64,000 nt of DNA. Source: Acholoe squamosa (Eukaryota > Annelida > Polychaeta > Phyllodocida > Polynoidae). A program made the position numbers and the translations under genes. Positions 37,840 through 49,540 of the stretch are shown piece after piece (the stretch's first letter is position 1; every line of letters begins with the position of its first letter). Below the pieces are notes generated by a model. It was not told the DNA's origin, ran no database searches, and worked only from the letters and a program-made list of their open reading frames with translations. The stretch is taken from contig OX439047.1 of NCBI GenBank assembly GCA_949317995.1, positions 47,679,505-47,743,504 of the forward strand. The letters are read 5' to 3'.

Positions 37840-38940
37840 TCAATTATATGGCTTCCAGTGTATGTGTAAATCTTTAGCTAAGATTGGCCCAATGTGAACA
37901 AAGTATTGGTTAATAAAATCAGGTACATTTTGTACATCTTCTTTTTGAACATGGCTGTTATTGTTATCATGATTTTTTGATTTATTAGTATGACCTGGAA
38001 TCAGATTATTTATTATATGCCAACATTTTCTATGATCATTTTTATAAGCATTGGCTTGTTCTTTAAACAAGTTTTTCTTGCTTTGTCAATAACTTTGTTT
38101 CTAGCAGTTGTGGATATATGCCAAATGTTGTCCGTACCAATTCGTCTAGCTTTCCAAAGTTTTTATCACATATGATTTCAAATACATTCTGTGTCATCCA
38201 AGGATCCCTATGTTTTCTTATGAGAAATTTATGAACAGGACAAAGTTTATTAAGGATACCTCTTACAGCAGTCTCAAATTGAGTCCATGCTATATTCACA
38301 TTAGTAGTAGTGTTAAAAGTGTCCCAAACAAACAAGTCAAAATCAGATAATAAGTGTGTTTTTTTCCTAGTACAATTTTTAATTTCTTGATTCAATCCAA
38401 AACCTTTCATTCTATTTAATAACTCGTTTACAATATCAGAGTCTTCAGCCATATTGAAATTGAAATCACCCAAAGCAATAATTTTAATACTGTCTCTATC
38501 GTCAACCTGGGAGATTATACCAGTAAATCATATCAATAAAAGATGTTTTATTACCATCAGGAGGTCTATATACATTCAATATCAATATCGGAATATCGGT
38601 TTCATATAGGGTTTATCAATACATATACAATGAATTTCAATGTCCCCATCAGATCTATTAAGTTGAGAATAGCAGAAAAAATCATGTGGCACTCCATGTT
38701 TAACATATATACACACACCACCTCCCATTTAGATTTTACCCTTCTCATCCAATACTTGGCGATCCAAACGGTATCTGGTATAACCACTAAACTGGAAATC
38801 ATTTTCATCCTCCTCACATTTAAACCATGTTTCAGAGACGGTGAATAGCTCAAGGTTAGCAGGATAATGAGCAATGGTCAGACAAATACCAGTCTTCATC
38901 TCAATCCTAGCCCCGATGCTCTTGTGTTGCAAAGGCATTA
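37840..38940 (-). pseudogene. Decayed non-LTR retrotransposon (endonuclease part)
   Basis: Three or more minus-strand frames read as successive parts of an APE-type endonuclease of a CR1/L2/Jockey-like LINE. These are an S-E-T-W segment (frame 38,938-38,729), a V-Y-R-P-P-D-G motif near 38,560, G-D-F-N at the start of the frame 38,473-38,063, and a later D-P-W-M-T segment. A linker follows down to 37,840. Frame changes and stops break it, and the reverse transcriptase domain that should follow at lower coordinates is absent. LINE copies usually lose the 5' side, so loss of the 3' side implies deletion or interruption after insertion. It is inert as it stands. The endonuclease motifs are seen; the clade is inference. 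Confidence 0.75.
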
Positions 38941-39206
38941 TTTCCTCGACGGTATTATATCGAGTAGAATATTGTCTTTTTTTTCTAGGACCCCACCCAC
39001 CCCCTTTAAAACCCCTATAAGTGCTTTAAACATGTGGATATATACATCATTTATGTTTGTATATCAACACGACAGCAGGCTGTGGTAGGTCGAGGTGCCT
39101 TGGAAATATGATAACTCTAAAAGTCAAGTGACAAGGAGAACATATATCATAAAATGTTATTTGTCCATACACACACATATACATCATAAATGATATACCC
39201 GCCCGA

Positions 39207-39540
39207 TAACCCTGGAGAACTCAACTGTCAGCGCCCAGCCCGCACCATCTAGCTAGAAGCAAACTCAGGACTCGGGTTACACCGCTCCGAGTCAGTCTGA
39301 TTGAAGATGATCTACAAGGTCGATACAAGGTCAAAGTCAGGGTCACCTCCAAGGTCAACTGGGGCAGACAAAGTGGCGCTGCAGTCGGCAGGGCGATGTT
39401 TGTCTCAGCAGACGACATTTTAAAGTTGCTGTCACTGTTCTGGTGTTGGCATTCAAGGTGTGGGTCTTATCGGCGCGTCCCCGCAGGGGGCGTTAGCTGT
39501 GTGTCATTACAGAGAAGAACCGCGCTCATTTGCATATTTT
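39207..39540. promoter_or_regulatory. CpG patch with clustered AGGTCA half-sites and an octamer
   Basis: AGGTCR-like half-sites occur at 39,317, 39,328, 39,340 (GGGTCA) and 39,352, with AAAGTCA between them. AGGTCAAAGTCA at 39,328 is DR1-like. A CTCF-like CCCGCAGGGGGCGT lies at 39,480-39,493 and ATTTGCAT at 39,528-39,535. The same DNA is open on the plus strand from 39,210 to about 39,570 and on the minus strand as a 65-codon ORF. It could be regulatory, an exon, or both. Confidence 0.3.
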
Positions 39541-39928
39541 GTATAACTCAAATGAAGGGTGATTTATGATGTGGTATTGACAAGGAGTTATTATCAAAGG
39601 TAAACTGTGTACAGTGTGGCATGCATGCCTTTGAAGAGCTGCACAGTCATAGAAGGACACTGATATTCAAAAGTAAATCTCCCAAGATGATTAACACATG
39701 GATGTACTTTATCATCCATGCCATGTCATGTGCGTGTGTTTTTTTTAATTGACTCGCCGTCTCGCAGTCGGATGTCTTGATCTGTATATAATGCTAGACA
39801 GTGGTGCCATACAGAAGTTAACACATTTGAATTAAGTACTGTGTAATAGCCAACCCCTATTTCATCTACACGCCAGCTGTCTTTCTGACAGGCACTTAGC
39901 CTTAGGATATGGTGGTACCAGAAGATTA

Positions 39929-41178
39929 TGGAGCATTCATTATTTATGGCGGGGGTGGGGGTGAGAATTTGGTGAAAGAGAATAGGTCAAAAATAAAAGG
40001 CCCCCCCTAAAGAATACATCCAAAATTTTTGCCCCCCCCCCTCAAGAATAGGTTGAAAATAAATGCCCCCCCCCCCTCAAGAATAGGTTGAAAATAAAGT
40101 ACTCCCCCCCCCCCAATGACGATCATCCATGAATATTCTTTTATTTAACATAAATGCCAAAACCATATGCCTATACATTGTGTGATACATATAATTATAC
40201 CATTCTTGGGAGTAGTACATTTTAATGATTAGCATTGACTATAGTCAACACCGTCGCGGGTCGAGCATCGACTATAGTCGACACCATGTAGGCCTCCTTA
40301 TATAGGAATAGTGCGGGGACTGTGAATACCATATTCATTCTAATAACCGCACCAGTGCTGAAAATTAATCATTAGATGGTCGAAACCTTAATACAAAAAT
40401 CATTTCCAAAAGGCACACCCCTAAAGTCTAAAAACCATTTGCTCTAAAAAACTTTACTTTTACAGCAGCATGATTTGACACAAGAGGTGTGTGCTTACAA
40501 CCCAAATGGCGTACGCTTATTAGTGCAGGTGCATTTAATAGAAGGTAGGCCCTAACTCCTAGGAAATTTAAAGGCTGTCCCCATGGCCAGATAACTCATG
40601 TGCCTTCTGCCCTTAATCGGTTAATAGACTTTAAGGGATAGGTGATAGAATTGGTCTCAACTCAAATACACCTTATAGACAAGGTATTTTTGTGTGCAGA
40701 ATAGTCTTGTTGTTCATAAGAGAGACTCAGATTCTTTGGAAGATAGTGCATACTATGTATCATCTCTATTATAATATGCTACTTCTAGATGAAATAGGTT
40801 AAAAATCAGCTGTAGCTGCATGTACTTGTAGTCATCGACAAGAAATGCACATTGGTATTGATCAATTGAAAAACATCTCTGAATATAGTTCCATCCAATT
40901 AGATTTCACTGAACTGGATCAATTTTATTACCTTTAGTCTTTCAAAAGGAGTCTCTGATACATTAAAAGACATTTTATGGTGACGAAATTTGCGTCATTT
41001 TGGATAAATACCCTAAAAATAAATGGCCACCCCTCTAAGATAGGTAAAAAACAAACGCCCCCCCCCCCTCTAAGAATACCCTGAAAATATTTGCCCCCCC
41101 CTAAGAATACCCTGAAAATAAATGGCCCCCCCTCAATTTGCTCACCCCCACCCCTGCCATAAATAATGAATGCTCCCT
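39929..41178. mobile_element. 1.25-kb Harbinger-like non-autonomous element
   Basis: Inverted termini contain GGAGCATTCATTATTTATGG followed by a G-run. TTA flanks both sides (39,926-39,928 and 41,179-41,181), the TWA target pattern of PIF/Harbinger. Near both ends CCCCCC runs alternate with GAATA-G/C-GTTGAAAATAAA-like blocks (three or more degenerate tandem units per end). The smaller element at 47,910-48,221 has related ends. The 149-codon ORF at the right end is low complexity and not a transposase. Confidence 0.7.
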
Positions 41179-41767
41179 TATGTCCTCTTCTATAGATCAT
41201 CCGCTGACTAAACTGACTTATCTCATAGACCATTCCCACTACCGCAGGTAATTCACTTATACACACACCCATCATCGTCTGTCCATATCTGACCAACATC
41301 AAGACAAGAGGACCCAGACACGTAGCCAATCTTACCGAAACAAGCAGGCGACATTTGGACTCATATTGTGCCGTTCTCGCCATTTTTCTGCAAAGTTTTG
41401 TCTCCTTATTTGGCTAGCTACCTGGCTATTACCTTGTCCAAAACAAATAAGTCCTAGTCCAGCGTCCGTACCAAAACAGACGACATTTTGTCTGCAACTT
41501 TTATTGAATGCTTATTACCTTCCTACTCAGACCTTTCTACTTCAAGAAAATAAGAGGTTTGAAGTTGATTTTAACTGTACAAACTTCAGGTTGTTTGTAG
41601 GAAATCATGGTGAATCGTTGCTATATATTTATCTAATTAAAACACATTGCAAGTAGAAACAATCTTCATTTCTGATAGAGATAAAGTACATAAATATATG
41701 GTGTCCAAAAGGGTAGATACCTGACACTTAATATGCTAGAATGCACCAGAATACACAATGCTAAGTT

Positions 41768-42223
41768 TTAAACATCAGAATATTGATTTGCCCCCACCCG
41801 TACAAATCCTGGATCCACCACAGAGCTTTCATTTTGCAAATGTGTTATTGTCATTGATGTGTTTCCAAACACAGTTTGAATGGTGTAAAACACAGAGTGA
41901 TATATGTTGTACCTGCTTGGAGATTGACCAGTATAGTCAGCCGGAAGTGTACCTATCACAGGGTGCACCGTGATCGGGCACCAAGGGGACGCGGCCACTG
42001 CTCCTGTCAGCCATGTCGCACGCTCTAAACACGTCGTGGTGCGACATGCCCCCAGCCTTCGGCGACCTGCCAACGTCGGAGAAGACGCCAAGTGTTTAAC
42101 ATATTCTCCTGTCGCCAGGGGGAGTGGACGGCGGTGCCATGTCATTATTGTCCCGTATATCCCCATATAACATGGAGAGGAGGACCCACCATTTGGACGC
42201 TGCACAAAAGCAACATAAGCCAA
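41768..42223 (-). other. Moderately CpG-rich block with possible exon
   Basis: A 151-codon minus-strand ORF and a second, hydrophilic 50-codon minus frame ending in TGA near 41,947 overlap. A possible acceptor (GTTGGCAG) precedes the second. No domain is recognised. A perfect 10-bp inverted repeat, CATGTCGCAC/GTGCGACATG, lies at 42,012-42,048. Confidence 0.2.
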
Positions 42224-42755
42224 ACACCATCGGCCCCTACAAAATAAACACTTTGGGATAGTTTCAAGGATTCTGTTTTATTTAAGCTCGGTTTGGCATG
42301 CAAAGGTTTTGTGGACGGGAGAAGGCAATGCCAATTTGGCCCTTCATCTCTGTTGCCGGATATATATAGACTTTGGGGATCGTGTTCCAAATATACATCT
42401 AGATCCACCCATTCGTGACTCCCATGTGTCCCATGCGTTTCCGTTCTTTCTTTTTTTAAAGTGAAATTTCAGTTTCTTTTCTGCACACAAAATAAAATAC
42501 TATACATACATTTAATTTTTAGAAGTGGTAGGAAAGGCAAATATCACATTTGACTAATCAGAATAACTTCGGGGTAGATAAATAGATTTATGAGGAAGAC
42601 ATCCACGATAACCACACCATGTAGGGCTGATGGTGCACATGGTATATCTCAGGTATACGCTTATAAGGCTGTTCCATTTCATCGACCCTAACGCAGGCCT
42701 CTGGGGTCAGCATCCTTCCACCACTATCGCTCTCAGGTCAGCCCCCTCCCATTCC
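42224..42755. other. Unique DNA, nothing recognised
   Basis: AT-rich, featureless. Confidence 0.5.
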
Positions 42756-43110
42756 TACCAGATCTGTGCATGCGCGGGCTGCCATGCGCGTCCCTTACCT
42801 CGGTCCTGATAAGCCCAAGTCGGCAGGGCTCGACTTTTACCTCGCTCCCTCGTGTCCCCGCCTGGCCCCATTCCCGGCCTGCACAGCGTCAGGTGCCGGA
42901 AGTCGGCTTGGAGCTAGTGGTCCGATAAGGGGACCTCCGGGAACTGCCAGCAACCAGCGACGTGCACTCCAGGGTCTCCGCTAGGAGGCGCCCAAAAAGG
43001 CCCTCGCCTCCTGGTGGGGGCAGATAGCGACTGTAGCGCCCTCTGCTGCACGGAAAGTCGCCATTATTCACCCTTCTTGCTGCGTCCCCGGGGACGGCTT
43101 ACTTCCGCTT
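42756..43110. promoter_or_regulatory. CpG-rich patch with CTCF-like site
   Basis: GCGCCCTCTGCTGC at 43,036-43,049 matches the reverse of the CTCF core at 13 of 14 positions. CATGCGCGGGC near 42,768 is NRF1-like. No exon can be assigned. Confidence 0.3.
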
Positions 43111-43261
43111 GCTGCCTGAAGGGGGCTGCACACCTACATTCTGGTTTTCTTCAACACAACAACAGTTCCTGCGCGCTACCATGGAAGGTTCCTAAAAGCC
43201 ATAGTCCACTATGGGATTAACGAAGGCACTCCCTGTCTTCTACAATAACGTGGACCCATAG

Positions 43262-43295
43262 TCTCTCTCTGTCTGTCTCTGTCCCTATCGTTCTC

Positions 43296-43326
<31 letters not shown>

Positions 43327-43356
43327 CGCTCTCTCGCTCTCTCTCTCTCTCTCTAA
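43262..43356. repeat. (CT)n-rich microsatellite
   Basis: Interrupted CTCTCT and CTCGCT blocks. Confidence 0.9.
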
Positions 43357-45339
43357 TTATATACGTATCTATCTATCTTCTCTTCTTCAATATCTACACT
43401 TTGTAGTCCGACCAATCACTTTCATAGATTATTAGTGCTTAAGCCAGTCAATTCTTCCCCAAAAAAGTGGCTTAAACATCTTCCCTTGCACCACTGCACA
43501 CAAAGATACTCCCAGCTCTAGATACGTGGGTAAGCCAGATTGACCCTAAGGCCTACTATTGGAATGACTGTCAGGGTGAGGTCGAAACTGGGATGGACAA
43601 AAGTCTGGGAGTCATCCCAATCATGTCCAGTGCTGATATCGATCAGGCAGCAATACGCCCACACAAGGGCCAGAGCACCCCTTACTACCATATCACCTCT
43701 GGGTGGGACGGCCCACACAGTGGATCATCGACTCTTCGCCATAAATCTAATCAATACATGGGGACAACCAGGGAAAGTCTTAACTCATTTGTTTTCTGCA
43801 GAATCAAGTATCACATAGTATGTACGCATCATAAACATACATCAATAGAAGATTTAATACCAGCAGCAATCCTATATATCTGCAGTGTGTTTTTAAAGTT
43901 CAAAGTTTCATGCAACATATAGACAGCTCCACAGATAGTCCATCAATGGTAGAGCTTGAGATGAAAAGACATGTAGCTACGACTAATCCTCTGCTCAGTG
44001 CTATTTCCATCTAAACACACACAGCAGCAGACAGGATCAGCAAACAGGCTCTTCTATATCCAGCACTAGTGGCGTGACCTGCCCCTATATCTTACACACA
44101 CCCCGCACACAGCTGCCCCGCCCTGCAGCACTAATCTATTAGTAGACGCCTTAATCAGTTCACAAACCAATCAGCGCCTGATTGAGGGGGCACCAGGGGG
44201 CGGGATAGTTCTTGTGTTTGGGCTGCGGGATGGCTTCAAGTTCAGGATCTTTTGTCGGCATGAACCACGAAAGCAATAAGAATGTACTATTACTCGCCAG
44301 CACTGCATTGATGCATTATGCTTACCCTTGTATGGAGTATCAATCATAGGGGGATCTGGAAGATGAGTAGACTTACCAGGGCTGCATTCATGCACCAGGA
44401 CTTGTACGGCAGGCACAATGCAATAATACACTATGTGATCTTTAAAGGGTAAGGGACAGGGACAGGGCTGGGTGGGAGGGTGTTGGGGAGAGTGTGGGAT
44501 GGCTGTGTATGGAGAGTGCGTGGTGAATACTGCTGAACCTTCTTCATGGCAATCATTGACATGGGCACGCCTGGCTGTGGCTCTCATCTCTATCAGTTAA
44601 TAATAATAAGGTAACGGTGGGCTGAGTAATGTATCATGAGATGTACATACTTAAGGTTAGAAAACATACGGTATCCTGGGTTAATTCCTCATTGCCATAT
44701 ACTACTTATACGCGACTGGCATGATGTACACTTAACGAGTGGCGATTTATAAACCTGAAGCTATCTTTCCAAATAGGCACAAATAGGCACAGGGTGCTTT
44801 ATTTTGACCCAAGCCTGGTAGGTTTATATACATGAGGTAACTTTTATGTACATATTCAGCATGTGTTTCCCAGGATAGAGACATTTTAGCTCCTATAGAC
44901 CTGTCAAAATGGAGCGCCATGCCAATTGCCTATACCGCTCGCAGATTTTGTCATGGAATGCATATTGCTGTAGAGATCAAGATGCACCTTGCGATCAACA
45001 ACCTCTTTTCACAAACCATTACATAGTCAGGACAGGACAGCGCCAGTTTGCCCCAGGCAAGTTGTGGAATTGCGGTATTGAGTGCTAACAATGGACCATT
45101 TGCTCAGTGCAACAACCATTCTCTATATTTGGACGGAATATGAGTATTGTGTCACAAACCCATGAGTATAAATATAAGTATTATAACCATGAATTACACA
45201 CACATTAGGCTTCTAGCTGCCCTTTACTGATCTGTGCACCTGATTCGGTAAAATACTCTATTTGTAAAAGGGAGATATATCTGCTGCAGTGGTTTGAAGC
45301 GTATAGCTTACATTGGCAATACATGCACAGAGAGAATAA
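43357..45339. other. Unique DNA with one CTCF-like core
   Basis: GCACCAGGGGGCGG at 44,190-44,203 matches the CTCF core at 13 of 14 positions in forward orientation. No exon is supported; the 138-codon minus ORF at 44,171-44,587 has no domain. Confidence 0.4.
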
Positions 45340-45550
45340 ACAGAGTCACAAAGGGAGTCTAGGTTATAAGATGGGAGTCAATACTTCCCTGACTCCCTTT
45401 CTAGGCTATCTGACTCTCTTTTTATTCAGAGTCATAAGATCCTGACTCCTTTTTGACAAGGCCTAAGAGAGTGAGTGGTGAATAAGGGAGTCATAAGTGA
45501 GCTGGACTCCCTAAGGGAGTCAGAGTTTGCCAGGCGGAGTCAGGCAGTCA
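45340..45550. repeat. GAGTC/GACTC-dense block
   Basis: About a dozen GAGTC or GACTC words occur in 210 bp in both orientations, several as GGGAGTC and GACTCCC. One near-palindrome is GGACTCCCTAAGGGAGTC. The whole can fold into many alternative short stems. Confidence 0.6.
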
Positions 45551-45559
45551 ATTTCCACT

Positions 45560-45680
45560 AGGTGGAAGCACTATCTCCAAATAGGATGTATATATTGCTC
45601 ATCCTGCCCTCATTCCTCAGACCCCCTCTTCTGCTGCTGCCTCCAGGGCGACAAGCGGGGTGAGTTAAGTGATTGCCCAC
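45560..45680 (+). other. Possible splice acceptor/donor pair
   Basis: A long pyrimidine tract ends in CTGCCTCCAG, and a strong donor GG|GTGAGTTAAG follows about 13 bp later. An upstream acceptor CCTCAG would give about 45 bp. This could be a small exon or a chance pairing at the island's edge. Confidence 0.15.
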
Positions 45681-45689
45681 TCTGGAGGA

Positions 45690-46460
45690 TTGATGCTGCT
45701 TCTACGCCGCTCCGCACATTCTTCACGTGCAGTCTCCGCCTGATGGCGACATCTCACGCGAGCTGAAGACGCCGTGCGGCCGAGCGGCGCGGCGCGCGAT
45801 GCGAAAACTCTGTACGCCCGACCAAAAAGCTCCGGCAGACAGGAAGTCCCCAGAAAGCTTGAGTCAACAAACCCAGCGGCGAGGGATCGCCCTTGCGTAG
45901 CAAACACCCATTCAAGTCACCCCGTACCCCCTAACACAGCACCCTCCCCGCTTTTACTATATCCTCCACTTTTCCACGAACACCAGTGCCTCTTTTAACT
46001 CGTTTCCACCCAGATCGCCTCTCCTGGTATCTCCCCCTCCTCCGATCCACACCACAACCCCCTCCCCGACTACACAATTAGGTATCCCACCCCTTCATGC
46101 ATCCCCGTTCCTCCCCTCCCTACTCCCCCTTCTCCGCAACCTACCCCTGCTCCCTCTTACGCTCTGGTCCTCTCGTCTTCCGGAAGCCTGGACACGCAGG
46201 CGCAGGCGCGTTATGCGCATGTGCGCGAGGTCCAGCGGCAACGGCCATCGTGAGGGTCACGTGGCCGCCCCGCGAGATCAAACGAGATCACGCGAGTCAC
46301 GTGGCCACTTCCTGTCCGGATTGATCCTTGGGTAGAACGTACGGGCAAGTCGTGGTTCGACGTCACTTTGCTCGTCGCTGATGAATGTCGAACGACGCGC
46401 GCTCCACGGGGTCAAGTCAGGCTCGTCTGGATTTCCGCAGCCTCCGGAGTTTCTAGTGAG
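45690..46460. promoter_or_regulatory. Strong candidate CpG-island promoter
   Basis: CpG-dense DNA carries an NRF1-like TGCGCATGTGCGC (46,214-46,226), two GTCACGTGGCC E-boxes (CACGTG at 46,258 and 46,298) and an ETS-type ACTTCCTG near 46,308. It also has a CRE-like GACGTCA at 46,359. This combination is typical of housekeeping promoters. No coding start could be identified on either side. Confidence 0.45.
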
Positions 46461-46689
46461 GGTGCAATTGAAAAGGGCATTAGACATTCCGCTGTTTGGA
46501 GATTTTATTAAACCAGCCGCGCTTTATAGCAGTGGTCGACTTAGATAGATAATAGGCCTACGGTGCAATCCTCCCTTCATTTATAAATACCTTTCAATAA
46601 AAAATGTCACAGGTGAAGGACTCAGTCCTAAGGAACAGGCTTCAATGTCAAATGTCAACTGTCAATTGACAAGTGGTCAGTGATAGTAT
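46461..46689. other. Unique spacer before the array
   Basis: Short spacer containing a GTCAATTGAC palindrome; otherwise nothing seen. Confidence 0.4.
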
Positions 46690-47880
46690 GGAGCTACTGA
46701 CATATTTTGATTAGTTACTGACAAATAGTGACTAAGTAGTGATATATTTTGGCTAATTGCTGACAAATAGTGACTAAGTACTGACATGTTTTAATTAAGT
46801 GCTGAAAAACAGTGACTATTACTGACATATTATGACTATTTGCTGACAAATAGTGACTAATTACTGATATATTTTGACTAATTGCCAACAAATAATGATT
46901 AGGCACTGACATTTTAACAAGACAGTGTAAGTTCAACACACATTTTTTACAGTGTAGGAATAACAAAGTACTGACATACCGGTACATTGACTTATTGCCG
47001 ACAAAATGTGAGTAAATACTGACATATTGACTAATTGCTGCCAAATTGTGAGTAATTACTGACATATATTGACTAATATCTGACAAATTTTGAGTAATTA
47101 CTGACATATATGGACTAAGTGTTGTTATATAACGACTAAGTACTGGCATATATTGACTGATTGCTGACAAATAGTGATTAAATACTGTCATATATTGACT
47201 AATTGCTGACAAATAGTGAGCAAATACTAACATATAGACTAATTGCTGACAAATAGTGAGCAATTACTAACATATATTGACTAAATACTGATAAAATGTA
47301 AGTAACTACTACCATGTATTGACTAATTGCTGACGAATAGTGAACAATTACTAACATATATTAACTAATTGCTGACAAATAGTCCATAGATACTGACATA
47401 TTTTGACAAATACCAGTCAAGACAGGATGCACAATTGAATCAATGGCTATTTCTCTGTTATGTATTGACCAAAATGCTGACAGATTGTGAGTAAATAATG
47501 ACATGTATTGATAATTGCTGATATTTAATGACTAAGTACTGACATATATTGACTAATTGCTGACAAATAGTGAGTAATTACTGACATATATTGACTAATT
47601 GCTGACAAATCGTGCATTATTTCTGACATATTTTGACTAATTACTGACAAAAAGTGAGTGCATCATATCAATCTGGGCATGATGCACAAATGATTAAAAT
47701 GCCATTAATCTTTTTAATGTCAATACTTAGTCACTAGGTGTATACTGACTAATTGCTGACAAATTGTGAGTAAATACTGACATATTTCGACTAATTGCAA
47801 ACAAATAGTGAGTAATTACTAACATAAAAATTATATTGATTAACCGCTGACAAATAGTGAGTAATTACTATCATACCATA
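46690..47880 (+). repeat. 42-bp tandem array, left arm
   Basis: Units read TGACAAATAGTGAGTAATTA then CTGACATATATTGACTAATTGC, with substitutions and unit-length changes. The reverse-complement array lies at 49,957-53,657. A unique-like internal stretch near 47,400-47,460 (ACCAGTCAAGACAGGATGCA, ATGGCTATTTCTCTGTTAT) recurs inverted at 52,365-52,415. That shows true duplication of the array, not independent growth. The 182-codon minus-strand ORF is a by-product. Confidence 0.9.
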
Positions 47881-47909
47881 GCACTAACACTAACCTTTTA
47901 TAGCCCTAA

Positions 47910-48221
47910 GGGAGTGGTCATTATTTATCAACAGGGGGGGTGGTGGGTTTTCGCGCGGACGCGCGATAATTTTTCACGCCTCCCCCCTCGACGGCAGTAA
48001 AAAAATTTTGCGCCCCCCGCGCCGGAGGCGCAGAGAGTTTTCGCGCCCCCTCTTTGATCTATAGTAGCGCGCGGGCTTTTTTGCTAAAAAGAGGGTAAAT
48101 TTTTTTAGCCCCCCCTCAAGAGGGGTCAAAATCTTTTTAGCCCCCCTCGAGAGGGGTCAGAATTTTTTTAGCCCCCCCTCAAACCCACCACCCCCCCTGT
48201 TGATAATAAATGACCACTCCC
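47910..48221. mobile_element. Harbinger-like MITE with 41-bp TIRs
   Basis: GGGAGTGGTCATTATTTATC then ACAGGGGGGGTGGTGGG is mirrored at the right end with about two mismatches in 41 bp. TAA flanks both ends (47,907-47,909 and 48,222-48,224). The interior repeats TTTTTAGCCCCCCTC-like blocks. Termini resemble the 39,929-41,178 element. Confidence 0.8.
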
Positions 48222-49540
48222 TAAACTCAATACATGTACCATAAAAACACAGATTAAAACACAAATTAAAACACAGAATGACGTCAACATTTTCAATCAA
48301 ACACCAGAGAATGGAGAAATGGAAAGATATCCATTCAGTGCAAACAGGGCTTGCGCAGGTATTGATGTGTAAAGCTTATTAACAGTGATAATGCACTGGT
48401 AACTAGCATTTGGATCTAAAAGGTTTAAGCATCTGATCAAGCAATGGCTGCCTCCATTGAACAACTTGTTTGATGCTATACAAAGGTAGAGGAGGGGTCT
48501 TTCTTTTCTACTGTTCAGATTCCACTAGTCACTAGGTGCAGTCAGTAGTTTATACTTGCAAGCATATGAATTCTATAAGGGACCAATGGAACATATCTAT
48601 ATTATATTGAAGAGTACCAAGATACTGCATAATTATGCTAATTATGCAAATAATATGCGCAGATATGGAATGTTCGGTATCAATCTGGGGTGTTTCGGCC
48701 CCCTAAAGAACATGCCCCCCTAAAAAATTTGTTTCGGAAAAGAATAAGTGAAATAAATTTTTTAACTAGCAGCCTTTTCGGCCTGGGCCGGTCCACCTGC
48801 GCCCTACCTCCTGTCAAAACCTATCTGTTTTAAGTGTCACCGGCGAAAAAGGGCAGGTTTGAGGAAGGAATGGGTTGAAATATAGGCTTTTTTGGGACGC
48901 GGGGGCAGACGCCAGTCCAGGCACTGGCAGAGAGGTACAAGAACTGGCAGTGTTACAAAATAAATCGTATCTTACTTAATAATAGGAGTTTCCCATAGTG
49001 TGACCTATAGATAAAGGGTAGCTCGAGCTGGCGAACGTCATGGCGGTCTTTATTTTTAGATCTGCACAATGGGATCAAAGTTATCAATGTTTTAAAGCTA
49101 TGACATCACAAAATTGGCCATAACTTTCCACCAAATCGTCGTAGGAAAAAAATTCAAACAGCTATGGACTCCTCTGGAAAATCGTTTTTCTCCCGGAACC
49201 CTATTATCGCCCAACGATGTCTCTCTGTCTTCAGGCCATTTTGGCCTTTCCCCGGCATTTTTGGCCTCTACAGCGATGTTTTGAGGGTATTCATGAAAGA
49301 ATGATACAGACCTGTTCTCGGACCACCAATATCAGATCACCAATGGGGCCGCGCAGCAGGCAGTGTCATGATTTGTTCAAATCGAACAATTTCCTGCAAT
49401 TTCTCGGCACCATGCGGCAAACAAGGACGAGTTGTGATAATAATTCATGTGTACTGCGACAATAAAGCAAGATTTCTTTCAAATAACAACACATTTGGGC
49501 CAAAAACGCAGACACATCGCTGCATTGTAAACAAACAGCA
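48222..49540. other. Spacer inside the inverted arrays
   Basis: No array units occur here. Short C-runs near 48,700-48,720. ORFs near 49,217-49,643 have no recognisable domain. Confidence 0.5.

Noticed and set aside
46715-47263. 182-codon minus-strand ORF
   Set aside because: It translates the 42-bp array (ISQYMSVITHNL periodicity).
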